Part shown: positions 33,447-43,564 of the stretch, in pieces
Numbering within the stretch: the first letter of the stretch is position 1
Layout: every line of letters starts with the position of its first letter
Assembly (NCBI GenBank): GCA_902576415.1
Contig: CACGVZ010000010.1
Coordinates: 1-51,653 of the forward strand
DNA length: 51,653 bases
Source: an uncultured Prochlorococcus sp.
GTDB lineage: Bacteria; Cyanobacteriota; Cyanobacteriia; PCC-6307; Cyanobiaceae
Direction of reading: 5' to 3'
The notes under the pieces: generated by a model
What the model was told of the DNA's origin: nothing
The model's input: the letters and a program-made list of their open reading frames with translations, nothing else
Databases searched by the model: none
Translations under genes and position numbers: made by a program

Positions 33447-33890
33447 TTAATCTTTGAAAACCAAATCTTCATGTTCTTCAATTGCCCAATCATTATTTTC
33501 ACCCCCAATAATTAACTCTTCAATTTTTACATAATTATTTGATATCTCATTCAAAGAATTAATTAATATATCTATTGAAACGGAGTCTGAAGTTCCAAAA
33601 TCGACCCAACATCTTCCCCAAAGATTTTGATATTCCATAATTCCTAAATTATGCATTAAGGCTGGAAGAGATGCATTTTTTTGATCGTTATCATAGGACA
33701 TCCAACTTAGATCGGAACCCTCTTCATGAGTTTGCAAATTTTCAGAATTAAATCCACCTAACCTTCCTAAAACGTACCAACTATCAAAAACACCATCTAA
33801 ATAATTTTTTTCGTCTTGAGTAGGCGATTCTGAAAACCTGATCCATATCCAACAATTAAAAGGATCAACTTCCCTAAAAATAATATTCAT
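33447..33890 (-). CDS. DUF3531 family protein (147 aa)
   Basis: Cyanobacterial/plastid protein with the family's opening FREVDPFNCWIWIRF, then FDSWYVLGRLGGFNSENLQ, ALMHNLGIMEYQNLWGRCWVDFGTSD and IEELIIGGENNDW. Soluble; function not established. Lies 9 bp upstream of rsmE on the same strand. Confidence 0.82.
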   Translation of the reverse strand: MNIIFREVDPFNCWIWIRFSESPTQDEKNYLDGVFDSWYVLGRLGGFNSENLQTHEEGSDLSWMSYDNDQKNASLPALMHNLGIMEYQNLWGRCWVDFGTSDSVSIDILINSLNEISNNYVKIEELIIGGENNDWAIEEHEDLVFKD

Positions 33891-33973
33891 ATTGACTAAT
33901 AACTTTTTAGATCTACAGCTATTATAAGTAAGTTATTACTAGATTAAAATTTATACCTATAACTTAATTAATA

Positions 33974-34621
33974 ATGCTTGACTTAAAAGATATATCTTAT
34001 CAACCCCAAACTGGTGAAAGAAAAATAATAGACAATTTAAATTTAAAAGTTCATGAGAATGAAATCATTTTAATTTGCGGCAATAGTGGTTCTGGGAAAA
34101 CAACACTCCTCGAAATAATAAGCGGATTAACAAATCCGCAAAAGGGAAAAATTACTTGGAAGAATAAAATTTTGTCTTCTAGACAAAGAAGATGGTTTTG
34201 TGGAGTAGTATTCCAATTTCCTGAAAGATACTTTATAGGTACAACCATTGGTAAGGAATTAAAAATAGGCCATAAATCTTTAAGAGAAAAAAATATAGAA
34301 ATAGTTTTAAATAAAGTTGGTTTGAAAAAAATTAATCTGACTCATCCACCAGAACAGCTAAGTGGCGGACAACAAAGGCGGTTAGCTGTAGCAGTTCAAC
34401 TACTTAGAAACCCCTCAATTCTTTTACTTGATGAACCAACTGCTGGATTAGACTATTCAATGAGAAATGATGTGAAGAATTTAATTCTTGATTTAAAAAA
34501 TAAAAATACAATTATTATTGTTACTCATGAACCTGCATTATTTGAGGGAATTCCTTCTAGGATATTATCCTTGGAAAAAGGGAAAATCAAAAGTTTTATG
34601 AAAGAAAATCATGCAGGATAA
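33974..34621 (+). CDS. ABC transporter ATPase, CbiO/Ecf-like (215 aa)
   Basis: Walker [12 protein letters not shown] (near residue 36), signature [16 protein letters not shown], Walker [14 protein letters not shown]-loop VTHEP. The [13 protein letters not shown]-loop region is like energy-coupling-factor ATPases. No permease is adjacent, so the cargo is unknown. The 3' end overlaps hslO by 11 bases. Confidence 0.9.
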   Translation: MLDLKDISYQPQTGERKIIDNLNLKVHENEIILICGNSGSGKTTLLEIISGLTNPQKGKITWKNKILSSRQRRWFCGVVFQFPERYFIGTTIGKELKIGHKSLREKNIEIVLNKVGLKKINLTHPPEQLSGGQQRRLAVAVQLLRNPSILLLDEPTAGLDYSMRNDVKNLILDLKNKNTIIIVTHEPALFEGIPSRILSLEKGKIKSFMKENHAG

Positions 34622-35519
34622 GATAGTTCGGGCTACTGCAGCCAATGGAGGAATAAGATTAGTTGCGGTCTTAACAACAGAATCTTCTTTAGAAGCAAAA
34701 AAAAGACATGGCCTTTCTTACTTAACCACCTGTATCTTAGGCAGAGCATTTAGTGCTTCACTGCTTTTAGCAAGCTCAATGAAAATAATGCATGGGAGAG
34801 TCACTTTAAGAGTTAGATCTGACGGACCCTTAAAGGGATTACTAGTTGATGCAGGTAGAGACGGGAAAGTTAGGGGTTATGTAGGGAATCCTAATTTAGA
34901 ATTGGACCTAGTCAAAATAGATAATAATAAATATTCTTTTGATTTTAAAAAAGCATTAGGTACAGGATATTTAAATGTAATTAGAGATAGTGGATTTGGA
35001 GAACCCTTTACAAGCACTGTTGAATTAGTAAATGGGAATATTGCAGAAGACTTAGCTTCATATTTATATCATTCAGAGCAAACTCCCTCTGCTGTATTTA
35101 TTGGAGAAAAAATTCAAAATAAAAGTGTTATTTGTAGTGGTGGCTTATTAGCTCAAGTTTTACCTAAAAAAGATACTGACCCTCTGCTAGTCTCACTACT
35201 TGAAGAAAGATGCAAAGAAATTAATTCTTTCAGCGAAGATCTATTTAAGTCAAAAGATAATCTTCTTGAGTTAATTAGAAATATATTTCCCGATATTGAC
35301 GATAAATCAATCTCTGAAAAAGCTCGCTCTCAAGAAGTTAATTTTAAATGCAAGTGTTCCAAACAAAGAAGTTTAAATGCTATGAAAATGCTTGATAAGA
35401 GCGAGTTGGAGGACATCCTCAAGAAAGATGGCAAAGCAGAGTTGGTTTGTGAATTTTGCAAAAATAAATATCTTATAAATTATGAAGAAATTAAATCAAT
35501 GATAGAAAATCAATCATAA
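34611..35519 (+). CDS. hslO: Hsp33 redox-regulated chaperone
   Basis: 302 aa. N-terminal [15 protein letters not shown], then [15 protein letters not shown] and a C-terminal zinc switch with KCKC ... CEFC (about residues 247-283). Oxidation releases zinc and activates holdase function in the cytosol. Coupled to the ABC ATPase upstream; convergent overlap with the CPP1-like gene. Confidence 0.95.
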   Translation: MQDKIVRATAANGGIRLVAVLTTESSLEAKKRHGLSYLTTCILGRAFSASLLLASSMKIMHGRVTLRVRSDGPLKGLLVDAGRDGKVRGYVGNPNLELDLVKIDNNKYSFDFKKALGTGYLNVIRDSGFGEPFTSTVELVNGNIAEDLASYLYHSEQTPSAVFIGEKIQNKSVICSGGLLAQVLPKKDTDPLLVSLLEERCKEINSFSEDLFKSKDNLLELIRNIFPDIDDKSISEKARSQEVNFKCKCSKQRSLNAMKMLDKSELEDILKKDGKAELVCEFCKNKYLINYEEIKSMIENQS

Positions 35520-36188
35520 AAAAATTACGCCTAGCCATAAAATAACCATGGCCGGAATACTTTGAATTTTTTGTATTGATAAAGAGTTGTTTGATACTTC
35601 CTGTATGAAAGAATTATTTTCAAGCAATCCACCAAATATTAATCCTATCGAGAGAAAGGTAACACTCCAACCCAGAGAACCTATAAATCTTTTCCCTGAT
35701 TTAATTTGAGTATAGGTAAGTATTAATGTTGAGATAGAGAGTAAAAGTCTATTATTAGAGTCTGGACTGATAAATAACAAAATTAAAAATAATAGTCCAA
35801 CAGATATTTTTATTGAAAGATTATCAAATGAGGGGGTAGTTATTTTTGGCAAACTATACTGACTTGAATTGTTAGAGTTATTATTTAAATTTTTTATCTT
35901 AGAAAGAAGTGGGAAGTTTTTATTGGTAAATTGATTAATTTGTTTTTCTTTTTTTGAGGCACTCACAGCTTCATAGCTTACATTTCCTGATTGCCTGGCT
36001 TTCAAACTACCCATGAGTAATTGATCAAAGGAAGATTCTATTTTCGCTTTTAAAATTAAGTCTTCACCAGCCTCTTTAACTTTAATATCTCTAGCCTTCT
36101 GAATATCCTCAAAAGCAGCGCCTTCTTTTACACCTAAAATTTCATAAGGTGATTTTTCGTTATTATTTTTATTACTGTTTGAATCCAA
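35514..36188 (-). CDS. CPP1-like (DUF3353) membrane protein (224 aa)
   Basis: J-domain-like start [22 protein letters not shown] lacking the HPD motif, followed by a polar linker and four hydrophobic helices at the C-terminus. Same design as plant CPP1, a chaperone-like factor stabilising protochlorophyllide oxidoreductase; the function is inferred from that family. Convergent with hslO. Confidence 0.82.
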   Translation of the reverse strand: MDSNSNKNNNEKSPYEILGVKEGAAFEDIQKARDIKVKEAGEDLILKAKIESSFDQLLMGSLKARQSGNVSYEAVSASKKEKQINQFTNKNFPLLSKIKNLNNNSNNSSQYSLPKITTPSFDNLSIKISVGLLFLILLFISPDSNNRLLLSISTLILTYTQIKSGKRFIGSLGWSVTFLSIGLIFGGLLENNSFIQEVSNNSLSIQKIQSIPAMVILWLGVIFL

Positions 36189-36239
36189 AATTTTTTACCA
36201 ATACTAACAGATTAACTAATTTTATAATCCATTAAGACT

Positions 36240-37877
36240 TTATAAAACAATTGGTTCGACTCCACTAACAACGGGCGCAACTTTGTTTAAATTTAATTGA
36301 TTATTGTCTTCAACAAACTGATTTAGATTCCACTCATTTTTGAAAAGAATAACTGGCCTATTCCAACAATCTTTAACTATTTTACAGTTGAATATTCTGC
36401 CTAGTTTTTCAATAGCTGGCCATCCATCAGAAATCCATCTAGCCAATTGATATGGCATTGCTTCAAGATTTGCATCTACACCATATTCACTTTTTAATCT
36501 GTGAGTTACTACCTCCAGCTGCAATTGACCAACGGCTGCGAGTATAGGGTCTCTTTTACTCTCATCAAAATCATAAAGAATCTGAACAGCTCCTTCTTCT
36601 CGAAGTTCATTAACACCCTTTCTAAAGTTTTTAAATGCTGAGGGATTTGGATTTCTTAGCCAGCTGAATATTTCAGGACTAAATGATGGTATGCCCTCAT
36701 ATTCCAGATGAGCACCCGTATAAAGAGTATCTCCAATAGAAAACATCCCTGGATTATTTAAACCAATAACATCTCCAGGATAGGCATCATCAACTACTTC
36801 TCTATCTTGCCCAAATATTTTTTGTGGTCTTGATAATCTAATTGTTTTCCCAGTTCTGGAATGTTTAACTGACATATCCTTTTCAAATTTGCCACTACAA
36901 ACTCTTATAAAAGCAACCCTATCTCTGTGCTTTGGATCCATATTTGCCTGAAGCTTAAAAACAAACCCACTAAATTTATCGCTTGCAGGTTCAATATCCC
37001 CTTTATTACTATTTCTTGAAGTTGGTTTTTGTGCCATTTTTAAAAAACTATCTAAAAATGGCCTTACGCCAAAATTAGTCATGGCAGATCCAAAGAAAAC
37101 TGGGGTTAAAGAGCCATTAAAAACTTTTTCTTTTTCAAATTTAGATCCTGCCTCATCAAGAACCTCCAATTCTTCAAGTGAGTTTTCAAGTAAATCTCTC
37201 TCTACATATTTTGATAGCTCTTTATCTTCAAGACTTAATCTTTTCTCATTCGATTGTTTCCCTCTAACTGCTTTATCAAATAAAATCACCTCTCTCGAAA
37301 ATCTATCAATAACCCCTCTAAATTCCTCGCCACTCCCAATTGGCCAGTTTATAGGTAGGGTATTTAATCCAAGTTCTGATTCAATTTCATCAAGTAAAGA
37401 AAATGGCTCTCTTCCTGGTCTATCCATTTTATTTATGAAAGTAAATATTGGTATTTTTCGCATCTTGCAAACTTCAAACAATTTTCTAGTTTGAGGTTCT
37501 AGTCCTTTAGCAGCATCTTCCAACATAACTGCATTATCAGCAGCAGCTAATGTTCTATAAGTATCTTCGGAGAAATCTTGGTGTCCTGGTGTATCTAATA
37601 GATTAATTACAGATCTTTCATATTCAAATTGCAATACAGTTGATGTAATAGAAATACCTCTTTGTTTCTCAAGTTCCATCCAGTCTGAGGTGGCTTTTCT
37701 CTGATTACCCCTAGCTTTTACTGCTCCTGCCTGTTGAATGGCACCTCCATACAAAAGAAGCTTCTCGGTAAGAGTCGTTTTCCCAGCATCTGGATGTGAA
37801 ATAATAGCAAAATTTCTTCTTTTATTTACCGCATCCAGTATTTCTTTATTATTTAGAATTTTAGTACCTAAGCTCAT
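36240..37877 (-). CDS. prfC: peptide chain release factor 3
   Basis: 545-aa translational GTPase. G1 [16 protein letters not shown]2 region [14 protein letters not shown]3 DTPGHQDF, G4 [10 protein letters not shown], then domain II and the RF3-specific C-terminal domain. Releases RF1/RF2 from ribosomes after termination. Full length. The methyltransferase gene lies 31 bp upstream on the same strand. Confidence 0.96.
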   Translation of the reverse strand: MSLGTKILNNKEILDAVNKRRNFAIISHPDAGKTTLTEKLLLYGGAIQQAGAVKARGNQRKATSDWMELEKQRGISITSTVLQFEYERSVINLLDTPGHQDFSEDTYRTLAAADNAVMLEDAAKGLEPQTRKLFEVCKMRKIPIFTFINKMDRPGREPFSLLDEIESELGLNTLPINWPIGSGEEFRGVIDRFSREVILFDKAVRGKQSNEKRLSLEDKELSKYVERDLLENSLEELEVLDEAGSKFEKEKVFNGSLTPVFFGSAMTNFGVRPFLDSFLKMAQKPTSRNSNKGDIEPASDKFSGFVFKLQANMDPKHRDRVAFIRVCSGKFEKDMSVKHSRTGKTIRLSRPQKIFGQDREVVDDAYPGDVIGLNNPGMFSIGDTLYTGAHLEYEGIPSFSPEIFSWLRNPNPSAFKNFRKGVNELREEGAVQILYDFDESKRDPILAAVGQLQLEVVTHRLKSEYGVDANLEAMPYQLARWISDGWPAIEKLGRIFNCKIVKDCWNRPVILFKNEWNLNQFVEDNNQLNLNKVAPVVSGVEPIVL

Positions 37878-37908
37878 TTATATAATATAAGGGCCTTTCA
37901 CTTAGTTC

Positions 37909-38604
37909 TTAAACATTACCATAGACTATTAAATAATTTTCACCTTCCTCAAACACATCTAAAGAGGATAGATCATTCTCTGAGATGAAATTTTTTAACT
38001 CTTTAAAAGTATAAGAAGCTCTTAAAGAGGCATAATAATCATTAGTTAAAATCTCATTATATTTAGTTGAACATTGTGCTTTGAGTTCTAAAGCAGATTT
38101 TTCATCTAATGGCCTTTTTAAATCCTTGTGAAAATTCACAGTAATATTACTAGATAAAATTCTTATTGTGTTGAAGAAATCTTCAAGATTGGTAATGTGA
38201 TGAATCAAACTGTTGCTTACAAGTAAACTAATTTTTTTTTTAAATAAAAAATTATTTGATTTAATGTCTTTGATGTCAGAACAAATGTAGCGTAAATTTT
38301 TTAATTTTTTTTGATTATTAGAAATACTTTTATTATATTCTGCTCTCAAAATCATCTCTTTAGAACCATCTATCCCAACCACTTCAGTATTAGGCCATTT
38401 TATTGCTAACTTCTCAGAAATATTTCCCGGACCACATCCTAAATCAACTATTAAGTCTTTTTCACCTAAAAAAATATTTTTTCTCAAAAGATAATAATTT
38501 ATTTGATTAATTAGATTAACTTCCCCTTCTGAAAAATCAGCTTCGTCATAAGAAATGACCTGCTCTTTTTCTTCCATTAATTCAGGTTCGGGGACTCTTT
38601 CCAT
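37909..38604 (-). CDS. class I SAM-dependent methyltransferase (231 aa)
   Basis: Motif I LIVDLGCGPGNISEKL, then VVGIDGSKEMILRAE and YICSDIKD (acidic loop), LVSNSLIHHITN. Rossmann-type methyltransferase of the Methyltransf_11/25 type. Substrate unknown. Probably cotranscribed with prfC; divergent from nrdJ. Confidence 0.88.
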   Translation of the reverse strand: MERVPEPELMEEKEQVISYDEADFSEGEVNLINQINYYLLRKNIFLGEKDLIVDLGCGPGNISEKLAIKWPNTEVVGIDGSKEMILRAEYNKSISNNQKKLKNLRYICSDIKDIKSNNFLFKKKISLLVSNSLIHHITNLEDFFNTIRILSSNITVNFHKDLKRPLDEKSALELKAQCSTKYNEILTNDYYASLRASYTFKELKNFISENDLSSLDVFEEGENYLIVYGNV

Positions 38605-38737
38605 ATGCTTTCTTTAAACAAAAATTTCATATTAAACATAATTCTACACAAACCATTAAATAGTGGTAAGAATGGTTGCAGACGCCACAGGTAGAGTTAT
38701 TCTTCCAGTACGGGTTATTTACATACGTTTTTTTATC

Positions 38738-41071
38738 GTGACTGTTGCACCAAATAAAGCTTCTTCAAAGAGCAATTCCAATAATCTTAGAAAAGATGAC
38801 TTCCCAAATACTGCGCCAGCTGCTTATCCTGTTTTTTTCAGGTCTTATAGTAGGAAAACTACCTCTGGCAAGAGGGAGAACTGGAGTGAAGTAGGTGAAA
38901 GAAATTTATCAGGATTAAAAGAATTAGGAAAACTTTCTGATGAAGAATTGATCCTAATGAGGGAGATGCAAAGCAACCAAAAAGCCCAACCTTCAGGGAG
39001 ATGGTTATGGATTGGTGGAACTCCTTGGATTAATAAAAACCAGAATTTCTCTGGGGCGTACAACTGTACTTCAACAAATTTAATTGATTGGGAAGCCTTT
39101 GCTTTGATGATGGACTTAGCAATGATGGGATGTGGGACTGGTGCAATAATTGAGCCTCATTTTATAAACAACTTACCTACGGTAGTAAACAAAATAAATA
39201 TTAAATCAGTTAGTGAAGTTGGAATCACTCCTAAAGATCAAAGGGAAGAAAAATCATCATTAGAAATTAAAGGGAAAGAGCTTCATATCAAAGTTGGAGA
39301 TAGCAGAAGGGGATGGGTAGATAGCTATAAATATCTTCTTGAGGCATCAAGTAACGAGAGTCTTGAAAGAGAAATTGATGTTTATATTGATTTGGAAGAT
39401 ATTAGGCCTGCTGGAGAATCATTAAAAGGTTTTGGTGGCATGGCAAATCCAATCAAATTGAAAGATCTTTATTCTAGAGTCGCATCACTTCTTGGAAAGG
39501 CAATTGGCAGGAAATTAAGTACAGTAGAGTGTTGTTTATTAATTGATGAAGCTGCAGTAACTATAGTTGCTGGGAATATAAGAAGAAGTGCTGGAATGAG
39601 ACAATTTGCTTCAGATGATAAGGAAGCAGCATCGGCAAAAGAAAATTTATGGAGTCAAGATGAGAATGGTAATTGGAGAATAGATCCAGAAAAAGATGCC
39701 CTCAGGATGGCTAATCATACTAGGGTTTACCATACAAAACCCAGTTACCAAACTGTTTTGGATGCAGTAACTAAACAATTCCATTCAGGTGAGGGAGCTA
39801 TTCAATTTGCTCCAGAAGCAATCGCAAGGTCTAATGCAGATATTCTCAAAGATGATGAATTGAGAAAGGAATTTATTGAAATCTACTCAGAACAAGGTAA
39901 GGATGAAGCGAGAAATTGGATTAATAGTAGTTATGGGCCCTTTTCAGAAGAAGAGTTAGACCACAGGATGAGCCGATATGGACTTAACCCTTGTGGGGAA
40001 ATCTTGGGAAATGATTTCCACTGTAATTTGGCTGAAGTTCATTTAAATCAGATTGATCCAGGAAATTTTGAAGAGCAAAAAAAAGCTTTTAAAGCAGCAG
40101 CTCTTTCTGTAGCATGCTTATTAAATCATGAATTTGAAGTTGAACGTTACAGAAAAAGTAGAGAATATGACCCTATTGTAGGGGTAAGTTTCACTGGATT
40201 ATTTGATTTCTGTGTTCATGCTTTTGGGACGCCATGGCTGAAGTGGTGGGAAGCAGGTAGACCAAATAGCGAAGAAGGAAAGGCTTTCAAGGAGAAGGAA
40301 GCTAAATTCTTAGATTCCTGGAGAAAAATAGTAAAAGAAACTGTCTGGGAATATTGTGACAAACATAATCTAAGAAGACCAAATCGATGTACAACTGTTC
40401 AACCAGCTGGCACTAAAAGTCTTCTAACAGGAGCAGCTCCAGGATGGCATCCGCCAAAAGCTCAAAGATTTATTAGAAGAATAACTTTCAGGAAGAATGA
40501 TCCAATTGCTTTAGCATGCATGGATTATGGTTACTCAGTTGTTCCATCACAATCTGATAAAGATGAAAATGGCTGCTTGCTTGATAATCCATTTGATCCA
40601 AGATGCACAGAATGGTTAGTTGAAATACCTACAGAAGTTAGCTGGGCAAATATAGAGGGCGCAGACCAAATAGATATCAATAATTTTTCAGCATTAGCGC
40701 AATTTGATTTTTATATGCAGGTACAGAAATTTTACACAGAGCATAACACCTCTGCAACCGTAGAATTTAGAGAAAATGAAATCGAAGATCTAGCGAAAGC
40801 TATTCATAATGCAATTGATAATAATGAAGGATATATTTCGGCAGCATTACTAGCTAGATTTAGTGCTAACGCAACTTTCCCTAGATTGCCTTTTGAACCC
40901 ATAAATAAAGAGGAATATATATCATTACAAAATAAAGTAATAGAGAGGAAAGTTAATAACGATTTCTTTGACGCTCTCAATAAATATGATGTTGGAGAAC
41001 TATCTGAAGCTGGTCCAGCTGGTTGCGATTCAGATAAGTGCCTGCTTCCTCTAGCTAAACCAAAAGATTAA
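38738..41071 (+). CDS. nrdJ: adenosylcobalamin-dependent ribonucleoside-triphosphate reductase
   Basis: Monomeric class II RNR, making dNTPs from NTPs. Start set at GTG 38738 (VTVAPNKASS, about 777 aa). The frame stays open upstream to an ATG at 38663, but those 25 residues look unrelated to the family. Motifs: GAYNCTSTN (N-terminal redox Cys), LNPCGEILG (thiyl-radical Cys and Glu), RPNRCTTVQPAGTKS, and a C-terminal GCDSDKC redox pair. Needs vitamin B12, so it works without iron or oxygen. Confidence 0.93.
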   Translation: MTVAPNKASSKSNSNNLRKDDFPNTAPAAYPVFFRSYSRKTTSGKRENWSEVGERNLSGLKELGKLSDEELILMREMQSNQKAQPSGRWLWIGGTPWINKNQNFSGAYNCTSTNLIDWEAFALMMDLAMMGCGTGAIIEPHFINNLPTVVNKINIKSVSEVGITPKDQREEKSSLEIKGKELHIKVGDSRRGWVDSYKYLLEASSNESLEREIDVYIDLEDIRPAGESLKGFGGMANPIKLKDLYSRVASLLGKAIGRKLSTVECCLLIDEAAVTIVAGNIRRSAGMRQFASDDKEAASAKENLWSQDENGNWRIDPEKDALRMANHTRVYHTKPSYQTVLDAVTKQFHSGEGAIQFAPEAIARSNADILKDDELRKEFIEIYSEQGKDEARNWINSSYGPFSEEELDHRMSRYGLNPCGEILGNDFHCNLAEVHLNQIDPGNFEEQKKAFKAAALSVACLLNHEFEVERYRKSREYDPIVGVSFTGLFDFCVHAFGTPWLKWWEAGRPNSEEGKAFKEKEAKFLDSWRKIVKETVWEYCDKHNLRRPNRCTTVQPAGTKSLLTGAAPGWHPPKAQRFIRRITFRKNDPIALACMDYGYSVVPSQSDKDENGCLLDNPFDPRCTEWLVEIPTEVSWANIEGADQIDINNFSALAQFDFYMQVQKFYTEHNTSATVEFRENEIEDLAKAIHNAIDNNEGYISAALLARFSANATFPRLPFEPINKEEYISLQNKVIERKVNNDFFDALNKYDVGELSEAGPAGCDSDKCLLPLAKPKD

Positions 41072-41160
41072 ATTATAAATTATTTGTAAATAAAATATAT
41101 AAATTAGTTTTTAAAAATTTAATTTATGGCTACCTCTTAAAATAGGGACATAAGTTATTT

Positions 41161-41424
41161 ATGACATTAAGCTTAAATATTGGGAACTTATTTAATGATT
41201 CCTCCAGTCATGCCCTAGTTGATGAGCTAAGAAAAAGAACATCAGAAGAGGAAATGTTGGACTTTGAGGAAAAATTTAACTGCAAAAATGAAAAAAATCT
41301 ACATATTTATATATGTAGATTTCTCAAGAATAGATCAATATCCAGAGGACTTGCATCTAAATGGTTATTAACAATAATTAAAAACAAAGAATCAAAAATT
41401 GATAATTTGCAAAAAATTAGATAA
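41161..41424 (+). CDS. hypothetical helical protein (87 aa)
   Basis: Soluble, helical and charged (ALVDELRKRTSEEEMLDFEEKF), with two close Cys and a basic C-terminus. Convergent with 41425-41619, the two stops abutting. No family recognised. Confidence 0.65.
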   Translation: MTLSLNIGNLFNDSSSHALVDELRKRTSEEEMLDFEEKFNCKNEKNLHIYICRFLKNRSISRGLASKWLLTIIKNKESKIDNLQKIR

Positions 41425-41619
41425 TTAAGTCAGCGCTGAAAGTTTCCATAGAGCGATTCCAAAAATTGAGAACCCCATAATAAAAGTAAAAGCCAAAGCG
41501 TTTACTAATTGGACCTTATCATTCATTCTGTTTGCGAATGGTAGTAATTGAGCAAATAATGGAGTCTCTTCAACTATTGCAGATTTTTTTACCGTAGGTT
41601 TTTTGCTTCTAGAAAACAT
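41425..41619 (-). CDS. single-helix membrane protein (64 aa)
   Basis: Basic N-terminus (SRSKKPTVKKSA), the segment PFANRMNDKVQLVNALAFTFIMG and a hydrophobic helix ending GIALWKLSALT. The layout of polar stretch, Asn-rich turn and single helix resembles light-harvesting-like one-helix proteins, but the ExxNGR motif is missing, so I leave it unnamed. Probably thylakoid membrane. Confidence 0.7.
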   Translation of the reverse strand: MFSRSKKPTVKKSAIVEETPLFAQLLPFANRMNDKVQLVNALAFTFIMGFSIFGIALWKLSALT

Positions 41620-41924
41620 AAAACAAATTTTATAATCTTAAGAATTTTACATTTAAAAGTTCATTAAATAAAAAATACTTCTCAAAAACGAACAAAATGT
41701 AACCTGCAAGAAATTACAAAAATATAAACGTAAATACTTTAGAAGAAACCTAAGTTCATAATTAAAGTATTAAGTTTATTTATTAAAGACCTAGACAAAT
41801 ATTTTTTGGGGATGTTAATATATTTTTGTAGCAACCGCTACCAAAACGTTCAACTTGCTTATAGCAAGCCGCAAATCGACTTAAGCCATGGAACGGGGAC
41901 TTAAGCGACAACGGAGCTTAAAAA
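41620..41924 (+). promoter_or_regulatory. promoter/structured leader of the DUF4278 gene
   Basis: The first about 200 bases are AT-rich with no gene visible. The leader has GTAGC-AACC-GCTAC (41828-41841), CTTGCT-TAT-AGCAAG (41854-41868) and a repeated GACTTAAGC (41878-41886, 41898-41906) whose CTTAAG palindromes can pair. GC-richer than its surroundings. A riboregulator or a short ncRNA upstream of the tiny gene is possible. Confidence 0.4.
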
Positions 41925-42026
41925 ATGACTCTAATTTACAGAGGACAAAAGTACGTCCAGAACAAAGAAGCCGCTAAGAAGCAGCATAACCAACTAACTT
42001 ATAGAGGCAAAGCTTATACAAGCTAG
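41925..42026 (+). CDS. DUF4278 small protein (33 aa)
   Basis: MTLIYRGQKYVQ start and LTYRGKAYTS end: the two YRG repeats of DUF4278, a cyanobacterial family of very short proteins of unknown role. Complete at 33 aa. Preceded by a structured leader and followed by a strong terminator at 42045-42072, so it is a single-gene transcript. Confidence 0.75.
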   Translation: MTLIYRGQKYVQNKEAAKKQHNQLTYRGKAYTS

Positions 42027-42044
42027 TGAATTTGCTACTTAAAT

Positions 42045-42072
42045 AAAAAAAGCCACTTTTAGTGGCTTTTTT
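42045..42072 (+). terminator. intrinsic terminator
   Basis: Stem AAAGCCACT / AGTGGCTTT with a TTTT loop, A-run before and T-run after; works on the plus strand and probably also in reverse. Confidence 0.85.
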
Positions 42073-42155
42073 TATTGTCCAATCTTAGACAAAAAATCAC
42101 TTAATATTTCTCACAAGCATTAAACTAGTATGATTTAATTGCATTTATAGATTTG

Positions 42156-42311
42156 ATGACGATGGCAGACCAGAAACCTTTGTTTAAAGCTCCGTATGAC
42201 ATAAAAGATGTTAGTGCTCTTTTCGCTATAGTTGCCTTCGTTTTAATTATTGCTGCCATAATTGGTAACAACTTATTTGGTTTATTTCAACAAAATGTAA
42301 ATTTCGGATAA
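42156..42311 (+). CDS. single-pass membrane protein (51 aa)
   Basis: Polar start (MADQKPLFKAPYDIKDVS) and one hydrophobic helix (ALFAIVAFVLIIAAIIGNNL). The TAA directly abuts the ATG of the next gene. Reminiscent of small photosystem-associated proteins, but no named family is recognised. Confidence 0.6.
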   Translation: MTMADQKPLFKAPYDIKDVSALFAIVAFVLIIAAIIGNNLFGLFQQNVNFG

Positions 42312-43052
42312 ATGTCTTATAAAAATTTTTCTCAAGACGGGGATTTCATATTGATTGATATTGGGACACATTCTTGTGGAGAAATAAAAAGCTTCACAAA
42401 CTCAAAATTCTTTTTTTTTAAGCTAATAAAAAGAATCATTAAGAATATTTATAAGAAAAAATCTCCAAATATAAGTAGCTTTAAAAGTTTAATAATAAAT
42501 CATTTCAAACTAAAAAATATTTCAAAAAAAATAACTCTCATTCTAATTGAACCCAACTTTTTACATTTCGAAGAAAAGCCCTATAAATTTTCATCTATGT
42601 TATTGCCAGCAGCCATAAAGAGCACAATTGATAATAATTCAAGAACCATAAAACTTTTCTTCGCTAATAACGATCCGAAATCAGCAGGGAACTCAATATT
42701 TAGTTCAAAAGGTAATGTTAATACAAATAACTTCAGGAATGTCTTGTCCTTAAACTCTCATGAGTTAATGGAAATCCTAAAAAATACTTATCTTCATGAA
42801 AACTCAAAAGTTATACTTAGGTTAAATTGTGAGGGTATGGAAGACGAAATTATTTACCATTTTAGAAAATATTTAGCAAATAGATTAAAAGGAGTAATGG
42901 GATCGTTAAAAGATGTTAAATCCATAAAAGGTAATAAAAAGTATTCTCAACTCATGAAATTCATAGATGATGAAAAAATTATCTTTGTTCCTTTCTCTGA
43001 TGATATTGACACTTGGAACAAAGCTCATTCATTTCTTTACTCCTTAAGTTAA
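42312..43052 (+). CDS. FkbM-like methyltransferase-fold protein (246 aa)
   Basis: ILIDIGTHSCGEIKSF near the N-terminus resembles a SAM motif I (D-x-G) without the full GxGxG, and VILRLNCEGMEDEIIYHF matches the FkbM block (K.D.EG.E..vl). May be a divergent methyltransferase or only the fold. No gap after the preceding small gene, so an operon is likely. Last core gene before the element 2 scar. Confidence 0.55.
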   Translation: MSYKNFSQDGDFILIDIGTHSCGEIKSFTNSKFFFFKLIKRIIKNIYKKKSPNISSFKSLIINHFKLKNISKKITLILIEPNFLHFEEKPYKFSSMLLPAAIKSTIDNNSRTIKLFFANNDPKSAGNSIFSSKGNVNTNNFRNVLSLNSHELMEILKNTYLHENSKVILRLNCEGMEDEIIYHFRKYLANRLKGVMGSLKDVKSIKGNKKYSQLMKFIDDEKIIFVPFSDDIDTWNKAHSFLYSLS

Positions 43053-43070
43053 AATTTTAAATTTTTGCCT

Positions 43071-43179
43071 GTAGAGGTGGTAAGTGATTTAAGTCTCTAG
43101 TCTTGAAGCTAGATTTACTTGTAGTTATAGCAATAGCTTTAATATCTAACTTGACATTAGTTCCCGAACTGTTTACGAA
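43071..43179 (+). repeat. decayed tRNA-Ser 5' fragment with degenerate arm sites
   Basis: Degenerate copy of the following 111-bp left end (43236-43346): tRNA-like AGAGGTGGTAAGTGATTTAAG and CTCTAGTCTTGAA, followed by a degenerate pair of arm words GTTCCCGAA (43160-43168) and GTTTACGAA (43171-43179). Scar of an older insertion of the same element family. Confidence 0.7.
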
Positions 43180-43235
43180 AAAATCAACCACCTTTTGTTA
43201 TAATTAAAAAGCTGAAAATTTAATAATTTTCACCT

Positions 43236-43275
43236 GGAGGGGTGGTCGAGTGGTTTAAGGCTCTAGTCTTGAAAA
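43236..43275 (+). repeat. element 2 left att: 5' half of tRNA-Ser
   Basis: 40 bp identical to the first 40 bases of the intact tRNA at 51348-51387, ending just past the anticodon loop (TTGAAAA). The sequence then departs from any tRNA, so this is a severed gene half. Confidence 0.92.
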
Positions 43276-43325
43276 GTTTCTAAGGTTGTAGTTATATCAA
43301 TTAGTTTAATACGTTACTTGACTAC

Positions 43326-43360
43326 TGTTTCCGACTTGTTTCCGAAACAGTCTTTTTTTT
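43326..43360 (+). terminator. terminator-like hairpin overlapping left arm sites
   Basis: CTGTTTC / GAAACAG stem (43326-43332 with 43343-43349) followed by TCTTTTTTTT. It includes arm words GTTTCCGAC (43327-43335) and GTTTCCGAA (43338-43346). Could insulate the element from upstream transcription. Confidence 0.6.
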
Positions 43361-43366
43361 GGGTCG

Positions 43367-43383
43367 CTAGTCTTGAAGACTAG
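43367..43383 (+). repeat. third tRNA-Ser anticodon-arm fragment
   Basis: CTAGTCTTGAAGACTAG, a perfect inverted repeat matching the anticodon arm of tRNA-Ser(UGA). Probably another insertion remnant or the element's own old att. Confidence 0.5.
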
Positions 43384-43564
43384 AGATTTCTTCACGATAT
43401 GAGTAGGGAAATTGGTTGACTTTCCAAGAAATTTCAACAACAATATAGACAGATAGGACTTGAATGTTCCAAGCTCAATAGTCGAACGAGCCTACTACTG
43501 AAGGGGTTTTAATTTTAAATCATGCAACGGGTCAGACGTTATCTAACTAGCTACTTTTTTCTTT

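Noticed and set aside
37081-37494. 137-aa Ser-rich ORF antisense to prfC
   Set aside because: Lies entirely within a strongly conserved gene; a shadow frame without RBS or family signature.
38641-38737. Cobalamin riboswitch before nrdJ
   Set aside because: Too short between the divergent start and the GTG, and no B12-box-like sequence was seen.
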